This document shows, piece after piece, positions 49,510 to 57,541 of a DNA stretch of 64,000 nt (the first letter of the stretch is position 1; the number at the start of each line of letters is the position of its first letter). Made by a program: the position numbers and the translations under genes. The notes beneath the pieces were generated by a model. The model worked only from the letters and a program-made list of their open reading frames with translations. It was not told the DNA's origin and made no database searches. Origin of the DNA: Acetobacterium sp965140355 (GTDB lineage: Bacteria > Bacillota > Clostridia > Eubacteriales > Eubacteriaceae); NCBI GenBank assembly GCA_965140355.1, contig OZ223194.1, positions 1,054,001 through 1,118,000 of the forward strand, written 5' to 3'.

Positions 49510-50241
49510 TTTTAGATGATCCTTTTTAACTGAACAAGATGGTGCTTCTTCATTTTGTGCTGCTTTTTGTTCTTTTTTGATCAAATAATAAGAAGCCGCC
49601 CCGGTAACAATTAATAATCCGATCATTGCGATGACAATCGTTGCTATTCCCCAATGCAGTTGCAGTGCCGCAACCTGGTAAGTCCCAATAAATCCAAATA
49701 TCATAAAAGCTCCGGCCGAAATCAACTTAACTGTCCGTTCTGGTATTTTTCGGCATAAAACCACGCCGACGATAATCCCAATTCCATCGGCGATCAACAT
49801 CCCGGTAGTTGTTCCAATCAAAATGCCAAGTGGACTGTCGGGAAATTTTGTCGCCAGTGCAATCGTGGCTAATTGGGTTTTGTCGCCCATTTCGGCAATA
49901 AAAAAGGCAATCGCCACCGTAATAATGGGACCAAACTTTGTCACGCGATTTTCTTCACCATCCAACTTGTCCCCTCGAATTGTCCATAACCCAAAAAATA
50001 TAAACGACAACGAAGCAATCCCCTGAATCCAAGTTTGGGCGCCGTCAAATCGGGTGATATAGTTTCCCACTGCCACCGCTAACGCATGGTTAAACACGGT
50101 GGCAATAAACACCCCCATCATCACCTTGGAAGCTTTGTACTTGGTCGCAAAAGCCATCGCCAACAGTTGCGTTTTGTCCCCCATTTCGGCCAATACAACG
50201 GTCCCCGTTGCAAATAAAAAAGCAATAAAACTAGAATACAT
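49507..50241 (-). CDS. TMEM165/GDT1 family Mn2+ transporter
   Basis: 244 residues with six or seven helices in two repeats, each carrying the family motif E-x-G-D-K-T (LAEMGDKTQLLAMAFATKY and IAEMGDKTQLATIALATKF). These UPF0016/GDT1 proteins export Mn2+ or Ca2+ in exchange for protons. The manganese-sensing riboswitch in its leader points to Mn2+ efflux. Cytoplasmic tail is charged. Start ATG 50241 follows AAAGGA. Confidence 0.93.
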   Translation of the reverse strand: MYSSFIAFLFATGTVVLAEMGDKTQLLAMAFATKYKASKVMMGVFIATVFNHALAVAVGNYITRFDGAQTWIQGIASLSFIFFGLWTIRGDKLDGEENRVTKFGPIITVAIAFFIAEMGDKTQLATIALATKFPDSPLGILIGTTTGMLIADGIGIIVGVVLCRKIPERTVKLISAGAFMIFGFIGTYQVAALQLHWGIATIVIAMIGLLIVTGAASYYLIKKEQKAAQNEEAPSCSVKKDHLK

Positions 50242-50289
50242 TTTTTATCCTTTCACCCGTATTTAATCAGCGCCGCCTTTTCCAAAATA

Positions 50290-50413
50290 AAAAGACTTTT
50301 AGCGTAATTCACCATTAATGAACTACGCTAAAAGTCTCGTTACCAGAATCGGCTACAAAGCCAGGTGACAAATCACCAGTATGTTGACTTTGTATAACAA
50401 CTACTCCCTTTTA
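50290..50413 (-). promoter_or_regulatory. yybP-ykoY manganese riboswitch
   Basis: Minus strand starts with GGGAGTAGTTG, then ACAAAGTC, CATACTGGTGA-TTTG-TCACCTGG, CTTTGTAGCC and GGTAACGAGAC, the layout of the yybP-ykoY aptamer. A 14-bp terminator stem (50293-50306 with 50324-50337) and T5 follow. High Mn2+ should relieve termination and turn on the GDT1-type exporter. Confidence 0.88.
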
Positions 50414-50422
50414 ACACTTTAT

Positions 50423-50451
50423 ATTATACCTAAAATGTTAAAAACTGTCAA
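50423..50451 (-). promoter_or_regulatory. Promoter of the manganese riboswitch transcript
   Basis: Minus strand TTGACA (50446-50451), 17-bp spacer, TATAAT (50423-50428), perfect in both boxes. Confidence 0.92.
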
Positions 50452-50456
50452 TAAAA

Positions 50457-50486
50457 AAGCTGGAAGGCGAAGAGACCCTTCCAGCC
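50457..50486 (-). terminator. Terminator of the cobalamin-controlled importer operon
   Basis: GGCTGGAAGG pairs with CCTTCCAGC and is followed by T6 on the minus strand, just after the last ATPase gene and just before the next promoter. Confidence 0.9.
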
Positions 50487-50497
50487 GTTATTGTTTT

Positions 50498-51253
50498 TTA
50501 AAAAATCGATTCAATCAATTTTTTGGTGTAGTCTTCTTGGGGATTCATAATAATCTGATCCGGTGTGCCTTGTTCCACCACCTGACCATGATGCATTACC
50601 AATACCCGATCACAAACTTCCTGTACCAAAGCCAAATCATGGCAGATCATCAGTTGGGACATCCCCGACTCATTTTTAAATCGCGTCAGCAGTTTGACAA
50701 TCTGCGCTTGTACCGTCACATCCAGGGCACTGGTCGCCTCATCGCAAATCATCAATTGCGGTTTAATAGCAATGGCTCTCGCAATCGACGCTCGCTGGCA
50801 TTCTCCACCACTAACCTGATGGGGATAGCGGTCAGCAAACGTTGCTTCCAACCCGCAGATTTTAAGATATTCGATCGCTTTAAGTCTGGCTTGGGTTCGA
50901 CTGACACCCTGGTTAATCATGCTTTCCATGATGCCCTCACCCAGCTTGATCCGAGGATTAAAGGAATCCACCGGCATCTGAAAAACCATTTGAATATCCC
51001 GGTAAACGGCCCGCTGAGCTTTTCCTTTGAGACCGGTGATGACTTCTCCATTAAGTAAAATTTCACCCTCGTCGACTGACTCTAAACCGGTGATCATTTT
51101 AGCCACCGTGCTTTTTCCGCTACCACTTTCGCCAACCAGTGCCAAACTCTCGCCTTTGTGAATTTCAAAACTGATATTGTCTACTGCAGGAATGCTTATT
51201 TTTCCTTTAGTATAGGTTTTTTTTAAGTTCCTGACTTCTAAAATCACACTCAC
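50498..51253 (-). CDS. Nik/Opp-type ABC importer ATPase (NikE/OppF-like)
   Basis: 251 residues. Walker A GESGSGKSTVAKMITG, signature VSGGECQRASIARAIAI, Walker B LMICDEATSALDVTVQAQI and the usual MVFQMPVDSFNPR Q-loop segment mark the second ATPase of nickel/dipeptide importers. It begins 4 bp after the other ATPase gene and closes the operon. Confidence 0.9.
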   Translation of the reverse strand: MSVILEVRNLKKTYTKGKISIPAVDNISFEIHKGESLALVGESGSGKSTVAKMITGLESVDEGEILLNGEVITGLKGKAQRAVYRDIQMVFQMPVDSFNPRIKLGEGIMESMINQGVSRTQARLKAIEYLKICGLEATFADRYPHQVSGGECQRASIARAIAIKPQLMICDEATSALDVTVQAQIVKLLTRFKNESGMSQLMICHDLALVQEVCDRVLVMHHGQVVEQGTPDQIIMNPQEDYTKKLIESIF

Positions 51254-51256
51254 CGT

Positions 51257-52042
51257 TCACCTTCTTCGAATTCTCGGCACAGCCTGAATCAGCTCTCTGG
51301 TATATGCTTTCTGGGGATGATCAATGACATCCCGGGTATTCCCATATTCAACCACTTTGCCTTTACACATCACTGCCACCTTATCAGCCATATGAGAAAC
51401 CACGCCAATGTTATGCGTAACGATCGCAATTCCCGTTCCAAATTCATCCCGCAGCGCCATCATTTCCTGAACCACTTGAGCCTGAACGGTTACATCCAAA
51501 GCGGAGGTTGGTTCATCGGCCAAAAGCAAATCCGGCTCCAGAATCATCGCCATCACAATCCCTACTCGCTGATTCATTCCGCCCGATAACTCAAAGGGAT
51601 AACTATTTAAAATTCGGTCACAATCTTTCAGGTTAATTTTATTCAACAGCTTTTCGGTCCGCTTTTTAACCGCTTCACGATCTTTAAATCCGTGCTGTTC
51701 CATGGTTTCATAAAGTTGATCACCAATGGTTCGAATCGGACATAAGGCACTGCCGCAGTTCTGAAAAATCATCCCCATTTCCGGACCACGTATTGTCCGA
51801 AGTTTTTCATCCCCAAGTTCCAGCACATTGTGTTCCTTATAGAAAATCTTACCTTTATTAACCAAACCGGCCGGGTCTAGAAGACCCATCGCCGCTTTGA
51901 TCAGAGTACTTTTTCCGCTGCCAGACTCCCCAACAATACCAAGAATCTCGCCCACTTTCATATCTAGGTTAACATCGGTAACCATCGGTTCACCGTTATA
52001 GGATATTTCGACATTTTGCAGTTTTAGTAATGTTTCTTGCAT
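51257..52042 (-). CDS. Nik/Opp-type ABC importer ATPase (NikD/OppD-like)
   Basis: 261 residues. Walker A GESGSGKSTLIKAAMGL, Q-loop MIFQNCGSALCPIRTIGDQL, signature LSGGMNQRVGIVMAMI and Walker B LLLADEPTSALDVTVQAQV. Pairs with the NikE-like ATPase to energise import. Start follows AGGAAGAAAG, 26 bp after the binding-protein gene. Confidence 0.9.
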   Translation of the reverse strand: MQETLLKLQNVEISYNGEPMVTDVNLDMKVGEILGIVGESGSGKSTLIKAAMGLLDPAGLVNKGKIFYKEHNVLELGDEKLRTIRGPEMGMIFQNCGSALCPIRTIGDQLYETMEQHGFKDREAVKKRTEKLLNKINLKDCDRILNSYPFELSGGMNQRVGIVMAMILEPDLLLADEPTSALDVTVQAQVVQEMMALRDEFGTGIAIVTHNIGVVSHMADKVAVMCKGKVVEYGNTRDVIDHPQKAYTRELIQAVPRIRRR

Positions 52043-52068
52043 ACTTTCTTCCTTTTGATCGGAATTTT

Positions 52069-53625
52069 TTATTCATTGATATCAAGATCAGCCGTAATTT
52101 CATAATAATCGGAGGGATGCGCTGTAAGCCCGGTCACACCTTTTTTCATAACAAAGGACATTTTTAAATGCGATGCATAAATATAAGCATTGTCGTCTAA
52201 AATCTGTTGTGAAATTTGCACGGCCAGATCACTTCGTTTTTGGGTATCAAATTCATTTCGTAACTGCGCAACTAAAGCTTCGACATTATCGTTATGATAA
52301 TGTCCATTGTTATAATCGGAGCCATCAATAACATGAGTCGTGAAATAATATTGTGGATCTCCTGTTGGAGCCGTGACAAAAGCGTTGGCAAATACATCAT
52401 AATCTCCAGCTTTTAAGAAATCTTTATAACTGTCCGTCGCATTAACCTGAACATCAATGCCCACTTCTTTATAAGAGGCTTGAACCGATTCAGCCAACAG
52501 TGGCAGTTCCTGTCTGGAAATATAGGTCAACCATTTAATTGACAACTTCTGACCATCTTTTTCGCGGATCCCATCGCCGTCCGCATCAACCCATCCGGCC
52601 GCTTCCAGCACTTTTTTAGCCCCTTCGAGATCATAATCGCTCGCTTTAACCGCATCACCACCAAAACTGAAGTTGGCTGGGAAAGGACCAATCGCCGGCG
52701 TTCCATTCCCCTTTAATAACACCTTGGTAAACCCGTCTTTATCGATACTCATCGCCATTGCTTGACGAACTGCATCATCTTTAATCACAGCTGAATTGTA
52801 ATTCAGTGCCGCCTGATAAACCCGGGAAGTGTTGGTTGAACTAATAGTATAGTCCTCATTATTCTCAAACAGTTCCAGACTGGCATAGGGCAACCCTTGA
52901 GTTGCATCAATTTCACCACTTTGCATCGCCATCGTCAAGGTATCACCATCAAGAATACTCTTTACATTGACGGTACCGACTTTTGGTTTGCCACCCCAGT
53001 AATCCATATTCGCTTCCAGATTAATTTCGCTATCGGTGACTTTTTTAGCTACATAAGGACCTGTCCCTACTACATTTTTATCAGCGGTCACGCCTGCTTC
53101 CATGTCGATAATGACACCATAAGGATCACATAAGTAATTGACCAAAGCTGGCGACTTGATTTCGGTAGTAATCGTGATACTTTGTCCATCGGCTGTAATT
53201 GATTTAATCTGTAAATCTTTAGGCGCCCGATCATGAACCGTAATCAAGTCTTCCAGACAAGCCTTGACTGCTTCCCCCGTCATTTTCTTGCCATTTGAAA
53301 AGGTTACGTCATCACGCAGATTAATTTTTACTGTATAATCGTCCAGCTGTTCAAAATCAGTCGCCAGCCACGGTTCCAGTTCCATCGCTTCATTAAATTT
53401 AAAGAGAGTTTCACCCACCCCATAGCGAAGCGCTGACCAACCACTGTAGGCCTCATGCGGATTTAAGCCCGCATTTAAATTAGATACACTGTAGGCAACC
53501 GTGCCATAATTAAATACCTTTTCTTCGGCATTTTTGGTGCTTGCCGTCGTTCCACAGCCGGATAACATTCCGGCAACCAATACCCCTGTTAACATTAATG
53601 TCAACATTTTGCTTTTCTTTTTCAT
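52069..53625 (-). CDS. Nik/Opp-type ABC importer substrate-binding lipoprotein
   Basis: 518 residues of the cluster C (peptide/nickel) binding-protein family. Signal peptide and lipobox MLSGC at about residue 22 anchor it outside the membrane. Family stretches: ETLFKFNEAMELEPWLATDF, DVTFSNGKKMTGEAV, VGTGPYVAKKVT and EKDGQKLSIKWLTY. Ligand could be Ni2+/Co2+ (NikA-like), a metal chelate or a peptide. The cobalamin riboswitch upstream favours cobalt or a corrinoid precursor. ATG 53625 lies 4 bp after AGGAGAAA and overlaps the permease stop. Confidence 0.85.
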   Translation of the reverse strand: MKKKSKMLTLMLTGVLVAGMLSGCGTTASTKNAEEKVFNYGTVAYSVSNLNAGLNPHEAYSGWSALRYGVGETLFKFNEAMELEPWLATDFEQLDDYTVKINLRDDVTFSNGKKMTGEAVKACLEDLITVHDRAPKDLQIKSITADGQSITITTEIKSPALVNYLCDPYGVIIDMEAGVTADKNVVGTGPYVAKKVTDSEINLEANMDYWGGKPKVGTVNVKSILDGDTLTMAMQSGEIDATQGLPYASLELFENNEDYTISSTNTSRVYQAALNYNSAVIKDDAVRQAMAMSIDKDGFTKVLLKGNGTPAIGPFPANFSFGGDAVKASDYDLEGAKKVLEAAGWVDADGDGIREKDGQKLSIKWLTYISRQELPLLAESVQASYKEVGIDVQVNATDSYKDFLKAGDYDVFANAFVTAPTGDPQYYFTTHVIDGSDYNNGHYHNDNVEALVAQLRNEFDTQKRSDLAVQISQQILDDNAYIYASHLKMSFVMKKGVTGLTAHPSDYYEITADLDINE

Positions 53626-54515
53626 TTTCTCCTCCAATTCAATTTTTCTTTTTTGGTGTTGGGGTCCAAGACATCTCTGACCGTATCACCCAATAAATTA
53701 AATAACATCACCGCTATAAAAATAGCACAACCAGGTGCTAGAATTACCCAAGGAGCTGTCTGTAACATACTCCGACCATCACTCATCATCGATCCCCACT
53801 CGGCGATCGGTGGCATCGCACCCAACCCCAGAAAAGACAATCCTGCCAGTTCCATCATCATCGTCCCAATATCCAGCGTTGCCGTTATCAAAATTGGACC
53901 GATTATATTCGGAAGGATATGCTTAAAAATAATCTTTGTCGGGCGCGAACCACTAAGTTTGGCCGCCGCAATATACGGCATATTTTTAATTGATAAAACC
54001 TGTCCTCTGGCCAACCTGGCAAACTTTGGCCAGGAGATACAAGCCAATGCGACCACCGCATTGATAATGCCGCCTCCTAGTACACCAGCAACAGCAATGG
54101 CAAAAACCATCCCGGGAAAGGCCAAAAAAATATCCGACACCCGCATGATCAATGAATCGATTTTACCGCCCTGATACCCGCAAAACAACCCCACTAGAGT
54201 TCCCCAAACCGTGATCATTCCCACCAGCACCAACGCTGAATAAATGGTTGTTTGTCCACCCATAATCACGCGCGACAACATATCCCGACCATAACGGTCA
54301 GTTCCTAATAGATGTTCTTTACTAGGCGATTGCAAAGCACTCATCAGATCCTGGGCATATGGATCGTATGGCACTAGCTGTGCTGCAAAAGCAGCGATAA
54401 AAAGCAGCAATGCCACCATTCCCATAAAAATAAATAACTTGATCATGATTCGGTCTTGCCTTTTTTGATGGGTTCTAACCTTGATTGGTTCGGTTTTAAT
54501 TGTTGTTAATTCCAT
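53622..54515 (-). CDS. Nik/Opp-type ABC importer permease (NikC/OppC-like)
   Basis: 297 residues, six helices. An N-terminal cytoplasmic stretch precedes LLGTDRYGRDMLSRVIMGGQ, the DppC/NikC hallmark, and the EAA-type loop AAKLSGSRPTKIIFKHILPN. Overlaps the binding-protein start by 4 bp and lies 3 bp after its partner permease. Confidence 0.92.
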   Translation of the reverse strand: MELTTIKTEPIKVRTHQKRQDRIMIKLFIFMGMVALLLFIAAFAAQLVPYDPYAQDLMSALQSPSKEHLLGTDRYGRDMLSRVIMGGQTTIYSALVLVGMITVWGTLVGLFCGYQGGKIDSLIMRVSDIFLAFPGMVFAIAVAGVLGGGIINAVVALACISWPKFARLARGQVLSIKNMPYIAAAKLSGSRPTKIIFKHILPNIIGPILITATLDIGTMMMELAGLSFLGLGAMPPIAEWGSMMSDGRSMLQTAPWVILAPGCAIFIAVMLFNLLGDTVRDVLDPNTKKEKLNWRRK

Positions 54516-54517
54516 CC

Positions 54518-55456
54518 TTAAACCTCCTGTTCCAATCGAATTCGGGGATCGAGATAATGATAAATCAGATCCGTAATCAGATTGACCAGAACATAAATAA
54601 GCGCCATCCAGATTACATAAGCCTGAATCATCGGATAGTCCCGCATCATAATCGAATCCACCGCCAGTTTACCAACACCATCCCACATAAAAATAGATTC
54701 GATAATGGCAGTACCGCCCAGCAACGATCCAATCGATAGGGCCAGCAAGGTGATAATCGTCAGCATTGAGGATTTTAGCACACTGGCATATAAAACCACC
54801 GATTCTTTCACCCCTCGGGCGCGCGCCCCAAAAACATAAGGCTTATTTAATTCATCTAAAACCGTTGTTCGAACCTGCCTGGTATATTTCGAAGACATGG
54901 CAATCGCCAAGGTTAGCGTTGGTAAAACAATACTCTTTAAACCGCCGGTTCCCATCACGGGAAACAGCTTCAACTGTAATGCTAAAAAATAGATGAGCAA
55001 CAATGAAACAAAGAATCCGGGAAGAGAATTGCCAATAAAACTGAGAAAACGAATCAGATAATCAATAAACCGGTTATGCCGAATCGCCGCTAAAACGCCA
55101 AAAGGGATGGAAATCAGAACCGTCAGGATAATAGAAGTTAACGTCAGAAAAATGGTAGCCGGCAATTTTGAAATAAACGTCTCAAAGACCGGTTTATTAG
55201 AAATATAGGAGACCCCCATATTTCCGGTGACAACCCCTCCCAACCATGATGTATATTGAATAATAAATGGCTGATCCAACCCCAATTCATGCCGTTTTTC
55301 CGCTTTTATTTCTTCGGATACGCCACCACTGGCATTGTCATACAAAGCATCTACCGCATCCCCTGCGGCAGTCTGCATCAACGTAAATGACAACAATGTA
55401 ATCCCCAGAATAATTGGTATCAGCTGTAATAAACGTTTACCGATATATTTTCTCAT
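54518..55456 (-). CDS. Nik/Opp-type ABC importer permease (NikB/OppB-like)
   Basis: 312 residues, six helices. Opening RKYIGKRLLQLIPIILGITL, then LGLDQPFIIQYTSWLGGVVT and the coupling loop GARARGVKESVVLYASVLK and IIESIFMWDGVGKLAVD are typical of DppB/NikB. Forms the membrane pore with the NikC-like protein. About 150 bp separate it from the deacylase gene upstream. Confidence 0.92.
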   Translation of the reverse strand: MRKYIGKRLLQLIPIILGITLLSFTLMQTAAGDAVDALYDNASGGVSEEIKAEKRHELGLDQPFIIQYTSWLGGVVTGNMGVSYISNKPVFETFISKLPATIFLTLTSIILTVLISIPFGVLAAIRHNRFIDYLIRFLSFIGNSLPGFFVSLLLIYFLALQLKLFPVMGTGGLKSIVLPTLTLAIAMSSKYTRQVRTTVLDELNKPYVFGARARGVKESVVLYASVLKSSMLTIITLLALSIGSLLGGTAIIESIFMWDGVGKLAVDSIMMRDYPMIQAYVIWMALIYVLVNLITDLIYHYLDPRIRLEQEV

Positions 55457-55608
55457 TCTATGTTATCCCCTTCTCGCATCGCTCTTTCATCTGCTGTTAA
55501 TTTCTCTTTCTGATGTATGATCAATCCGTCTTTACCTGTTTCTTTATTTAATCCGTTAAAAGGTCTGCTTCATTTCTTAGTAAAATAATAATAACTGTAT
55601 TTTTTTAC

Positions 55609-56565
55609 TTAATTTTCAACTTCACCATAAACAACCATTGCTTCATTTTTTAAAATACATAATGAACTAATCTGAAAAAGAATCACCCCGTCATATTTCG
55701 CCTGGCATCTTTGCAATACCTTGCCAAAATAATCTTTAATCACTCCTATTTCCTCACCTTTTTTAATCATTTCTCCAGCTTTTTTATGAGGGTACCAACA
55801 ACCATTCACTGATGCATTTTCATAAACCACATTGTCTATCTCAACTTGCCCAGATTCGTAATTGTTTACCGTACCCTCAAGCACCGCTAAATGGCACAGC
55901 ACATTTTTAACATCGGCTTTATAGAGCCTAACTTCCTCTTCAGACCACATTCCTTGACCGCCACGCTCAATCAAGATGCTGGGAATGCCACAAGAACCGG
56001 CATAATTATAAACCCCGCCCGTTGTCGTAAAGGATTTTACCAGGTATGGCACATTGACCTTTTGAGCCATAATTTTTGATTGTTCCACCACCTCTGGCGC
56101 CGCTGCGCCAAGATAATAAACGTAGGGGGTCAGGTTTTCGTAACCATCACCGGCATGCAGATCGATGTAAAAATCGATTTGACTGAGCACTGCCGTGGCC
56201 AGAAAATGACAGAGCTTATCACCCTCTGTCCCATTCGGATTACCGGGAAAAATGCGATTCAAGTTTTTTCCATCCTCGGCCACCACACTCATGGTTCTAT
56301 TTTCAAAACCGCTGGTATTCACCGGATGAATCAAAATCAGGCAACCGCTAATTTCATCCGGTTGAATCTCGTCAGCTAATCGGATAGCCGTTTCAATCCC
56401 AGTATACTCCGCATTATGAACGCCTCCCGTTATTAAAACGGTTTTCCCTGCTTTATTTCCATTGATTAGAGTAACTGGTAATTTAATCGTCGTTTCTGGA
56501 ACCCCAATAGTTCCCATCACTTTTTCCCCAGATCTGGCCTCTAGATGTCCTATTTTTATCACCAC
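55609..56565 (-). CDS. Succinylglutamate desuccinylase/aspartoacylase-type M14 deacylase
   Basis: About 318 residues of the AstE/AspA branch of M14 zinc carboxypeptidases. The zinc site is seen in TGGVHNAEYTGIETAIRLA (His and Glu) and FYIDLHAGDGYEN (His), with ENRTMSVVAEDGKNLNRIFPG giving the Arg/Asn pair. It removes an acyl or amino acid group from a small substrate, here unknown. The ATG at 56580 overlaps the ribosome site AGGAGG; GTG 56565 is the likelier start. Its place between a metal-type repressor and importer genes suggests processing of the imported ligand. Confidence 0.8.
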   Translation of the reverse strand: MVIKIGHLEARSGEKVMGTIGVPETTIKLPVTLINGNKAGKTVLITGGVHNAEYTGIETAIRLADEIQPDEISGCLILIHPVNTSGFENRTMSVVAEDGKNLNRIFPGNPNGTEGDKLCHFLATAVLSQIDFYIDLHAGDGYENLTPYVYYLGAAAPEVVEQSKIMAQKVNVPYLVKSFTTTGGVYNYAGSCGIPSILIERGGQGMWSEEEVRLYKADVKNVLCHLAVLEGTVNNYESGQVEIDNVVYENASVNGCWYPHKKAGEMIKKGEEIGVIKDYFGKVLQRCQAKYDGVILFQISSLCILKNEAMVVYGEVEN

Positions 56566-56598
56566 TCTATTCCTCCTCATTTTCGTCTTGCTTGATAA

Positions 56599-56940
56599 CT
56601 ATTTTATAAATCGATTAATGGCTTTGTTTATTTCCTCAATGGCTTGATGATCGCCGTCTTTTACCGCACTGACAATACAATGCTCAAGATGATCTTGAAG
56701 AATTATTTTCCCGGTATTATTAATCGCCGCTTTGACAGCTGATAATTGGATCAGAACTTCCGAACAATCCCGGCCAGACTCAACCATTTTCCGAACCGAT
56801 TCTAAATGACCAATCGCTTTTGACAAGCGATTTAGTACCGCTTTTGAATGGGTATGATGATGATCTTTTTCGTCAATTTTAACCATTTGAGTCGTTGAAT
56901 CGTTCTCATTTATATCGGTATAATTTTTAATCTGGGTCAT
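56599..56940 (-). CDS. CsoR/RcnR family metal-sensing repressor
   Basis: 113 residues. The four-helix DUF156 core starts at VLNRLSKAIGHLESVRKMV. Metal ligands of the family are present: Cys in GRDCSEVL, and His and Cys in LQDHLEHCIV. The N-terminus is His-rich (DHHHTHSK), resembling nickel/cobalt-sensing members. Apo-protein normally binds DNA and metal releases it. First gene behind the cobalamin riboswitch, so B12 and a metal both seem to report on the importer operon. Confidence 0.88.
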   Translation of the reverse strand: MTQIKNYTDINENDSTTQMVKIDEKDHHHTHSKAVLNRLSKAIGHLESVRKMVESGRDCSEVLIQLSAVKAAINNTGKIILQDHLEHCIVSAVKDGDHQAIEEINKAINRFIK

Positions 56941-56971
56941 TTTTACCTCCTTTTAAAGAATTTAAAAATAA

Positions 56972-57006
56972 AAAAAACTCCCCATCACGAAATAGACAAG
57001 GAGTTA
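56972..57006 (-). terminator. Terminator of the cobalamin riboswitch leader
   Basis: AACTCC pairs with GGAGTT on the minus strand, followed by T8, 32 bp before the CsoR-like start. This is the likely expression platform for the aptamer at 57088-57250. Confidence 0.75.
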
Positions 57007-57087
57007 CAAGCACCACAAGATAAAAACTATCTTAAAAAACTTCTATCCATCTACCTATCTTTCTCGTAGGTCAACAACGAATCGTAT

Positions 57088-57250
57088 TATAAGCAGGTCT
57101 TCTGGCTTGCGGATCATCATCTTAATTTCGCCTTCCCAGTGTCAAAAACACCAGTGACATTATGAAATCAGACTTCTCGCTTACAGCTGCGGGACAGCAT
57201 GGGAATTCAACCCATTTTCCTATTCTCTGTTGAATTTCGATTCAACAGCA
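57088..57250 (-). promoter_or_regulatory. Cobalamin riboswitch
   Basis: Minus strand elements: GAATAGGAAAATGGG, then GAATTCCCATGCTGTCCCGC and AGCTGTAAGCG (core), GTCACTGG with ACACTGGGAAGGCG, and the closing GATCCGCAAGCCAGAAGACC, which is the most typical sequence of the class. It precedes a CsoR-like repressor, an M14 deacylase and a Nik/Opp-type importer. High adenosylcobalamin should reduce their expression. Confidence 0.93.
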
Positions 57251-57278
57251 CTCATAACTATTTATTCAATTACAAATT

Positions 57279-57307
57279 ACTATGCCATAATTTGTTATTT
57301 CTGTCAA
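57279..57307 (-). promoter_or_regulatory. Promoter of the cobalamin-riboswitch operon
   Basis: Minus strand TTGACA (57302-57307), 17-bp spacer, CATAGT (57279-57284) preceded by TGG as an extended -10. Confidence 0.75.
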
Positions 57308-57408
57308 GATAGTTTAGTCATGTTTAATCCATTTTAGCTATTTTTTTTGCTAACTTCACGGCTTCTATCCCTTTTTTAAACACTAAAAAATATTTTCAAA
57401 AAAAACAC

Positions 57409-57461
57409 GCCGAAATAAACCGATCTTCTGATCGAATTAAGCCTTCATGACCTCATTATAT
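57409..57461. repeat. 53-bp direct repeat, copy A
   Basis: Matches 59858-59910 at about 49 of 53 positions, with 33 in a row identical. It contains the palindrome CGATC-TTCT-GATCG. On the minus strand both copies read as the end of a coding frame (Tyr-Asn-Glu-Val-Met-Lys-Ala/Thr-stop) followed by the hairpin. Confidence 0.85.
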
Positions 57462-57538
57462 CCTCTTATATTATCTATATTTTCCCATAACATCTGCTCA
57501 CTGTCAATTAAATCAAAATCATGATTTGCTTTTTTCAT
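57437..57538 (-). other. 33-codon remnant in frame with the McrB-like gene
   Basis: ATG 57536-57538 to TAA 57437-57439, encoding MKKANHDFDLIDSEQ, MLWENIDNIRGYNEVMKA. It is in the same frame as the McrB-like gene and separated from it by only one stop and one codon. It looks like the continuation of that protein toward its missing C-terminal domain rather than a gene of its own. Confidence 0.5.
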
Positions 57539-57541
57539 TTT

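Noticed and set aside
50381..51058. 225-codon plus-strand frame
   Set aside because: It is antisense to the importer ATPase gene and to the manganese riboswitch; the minus-strand gene has all the family motifs.
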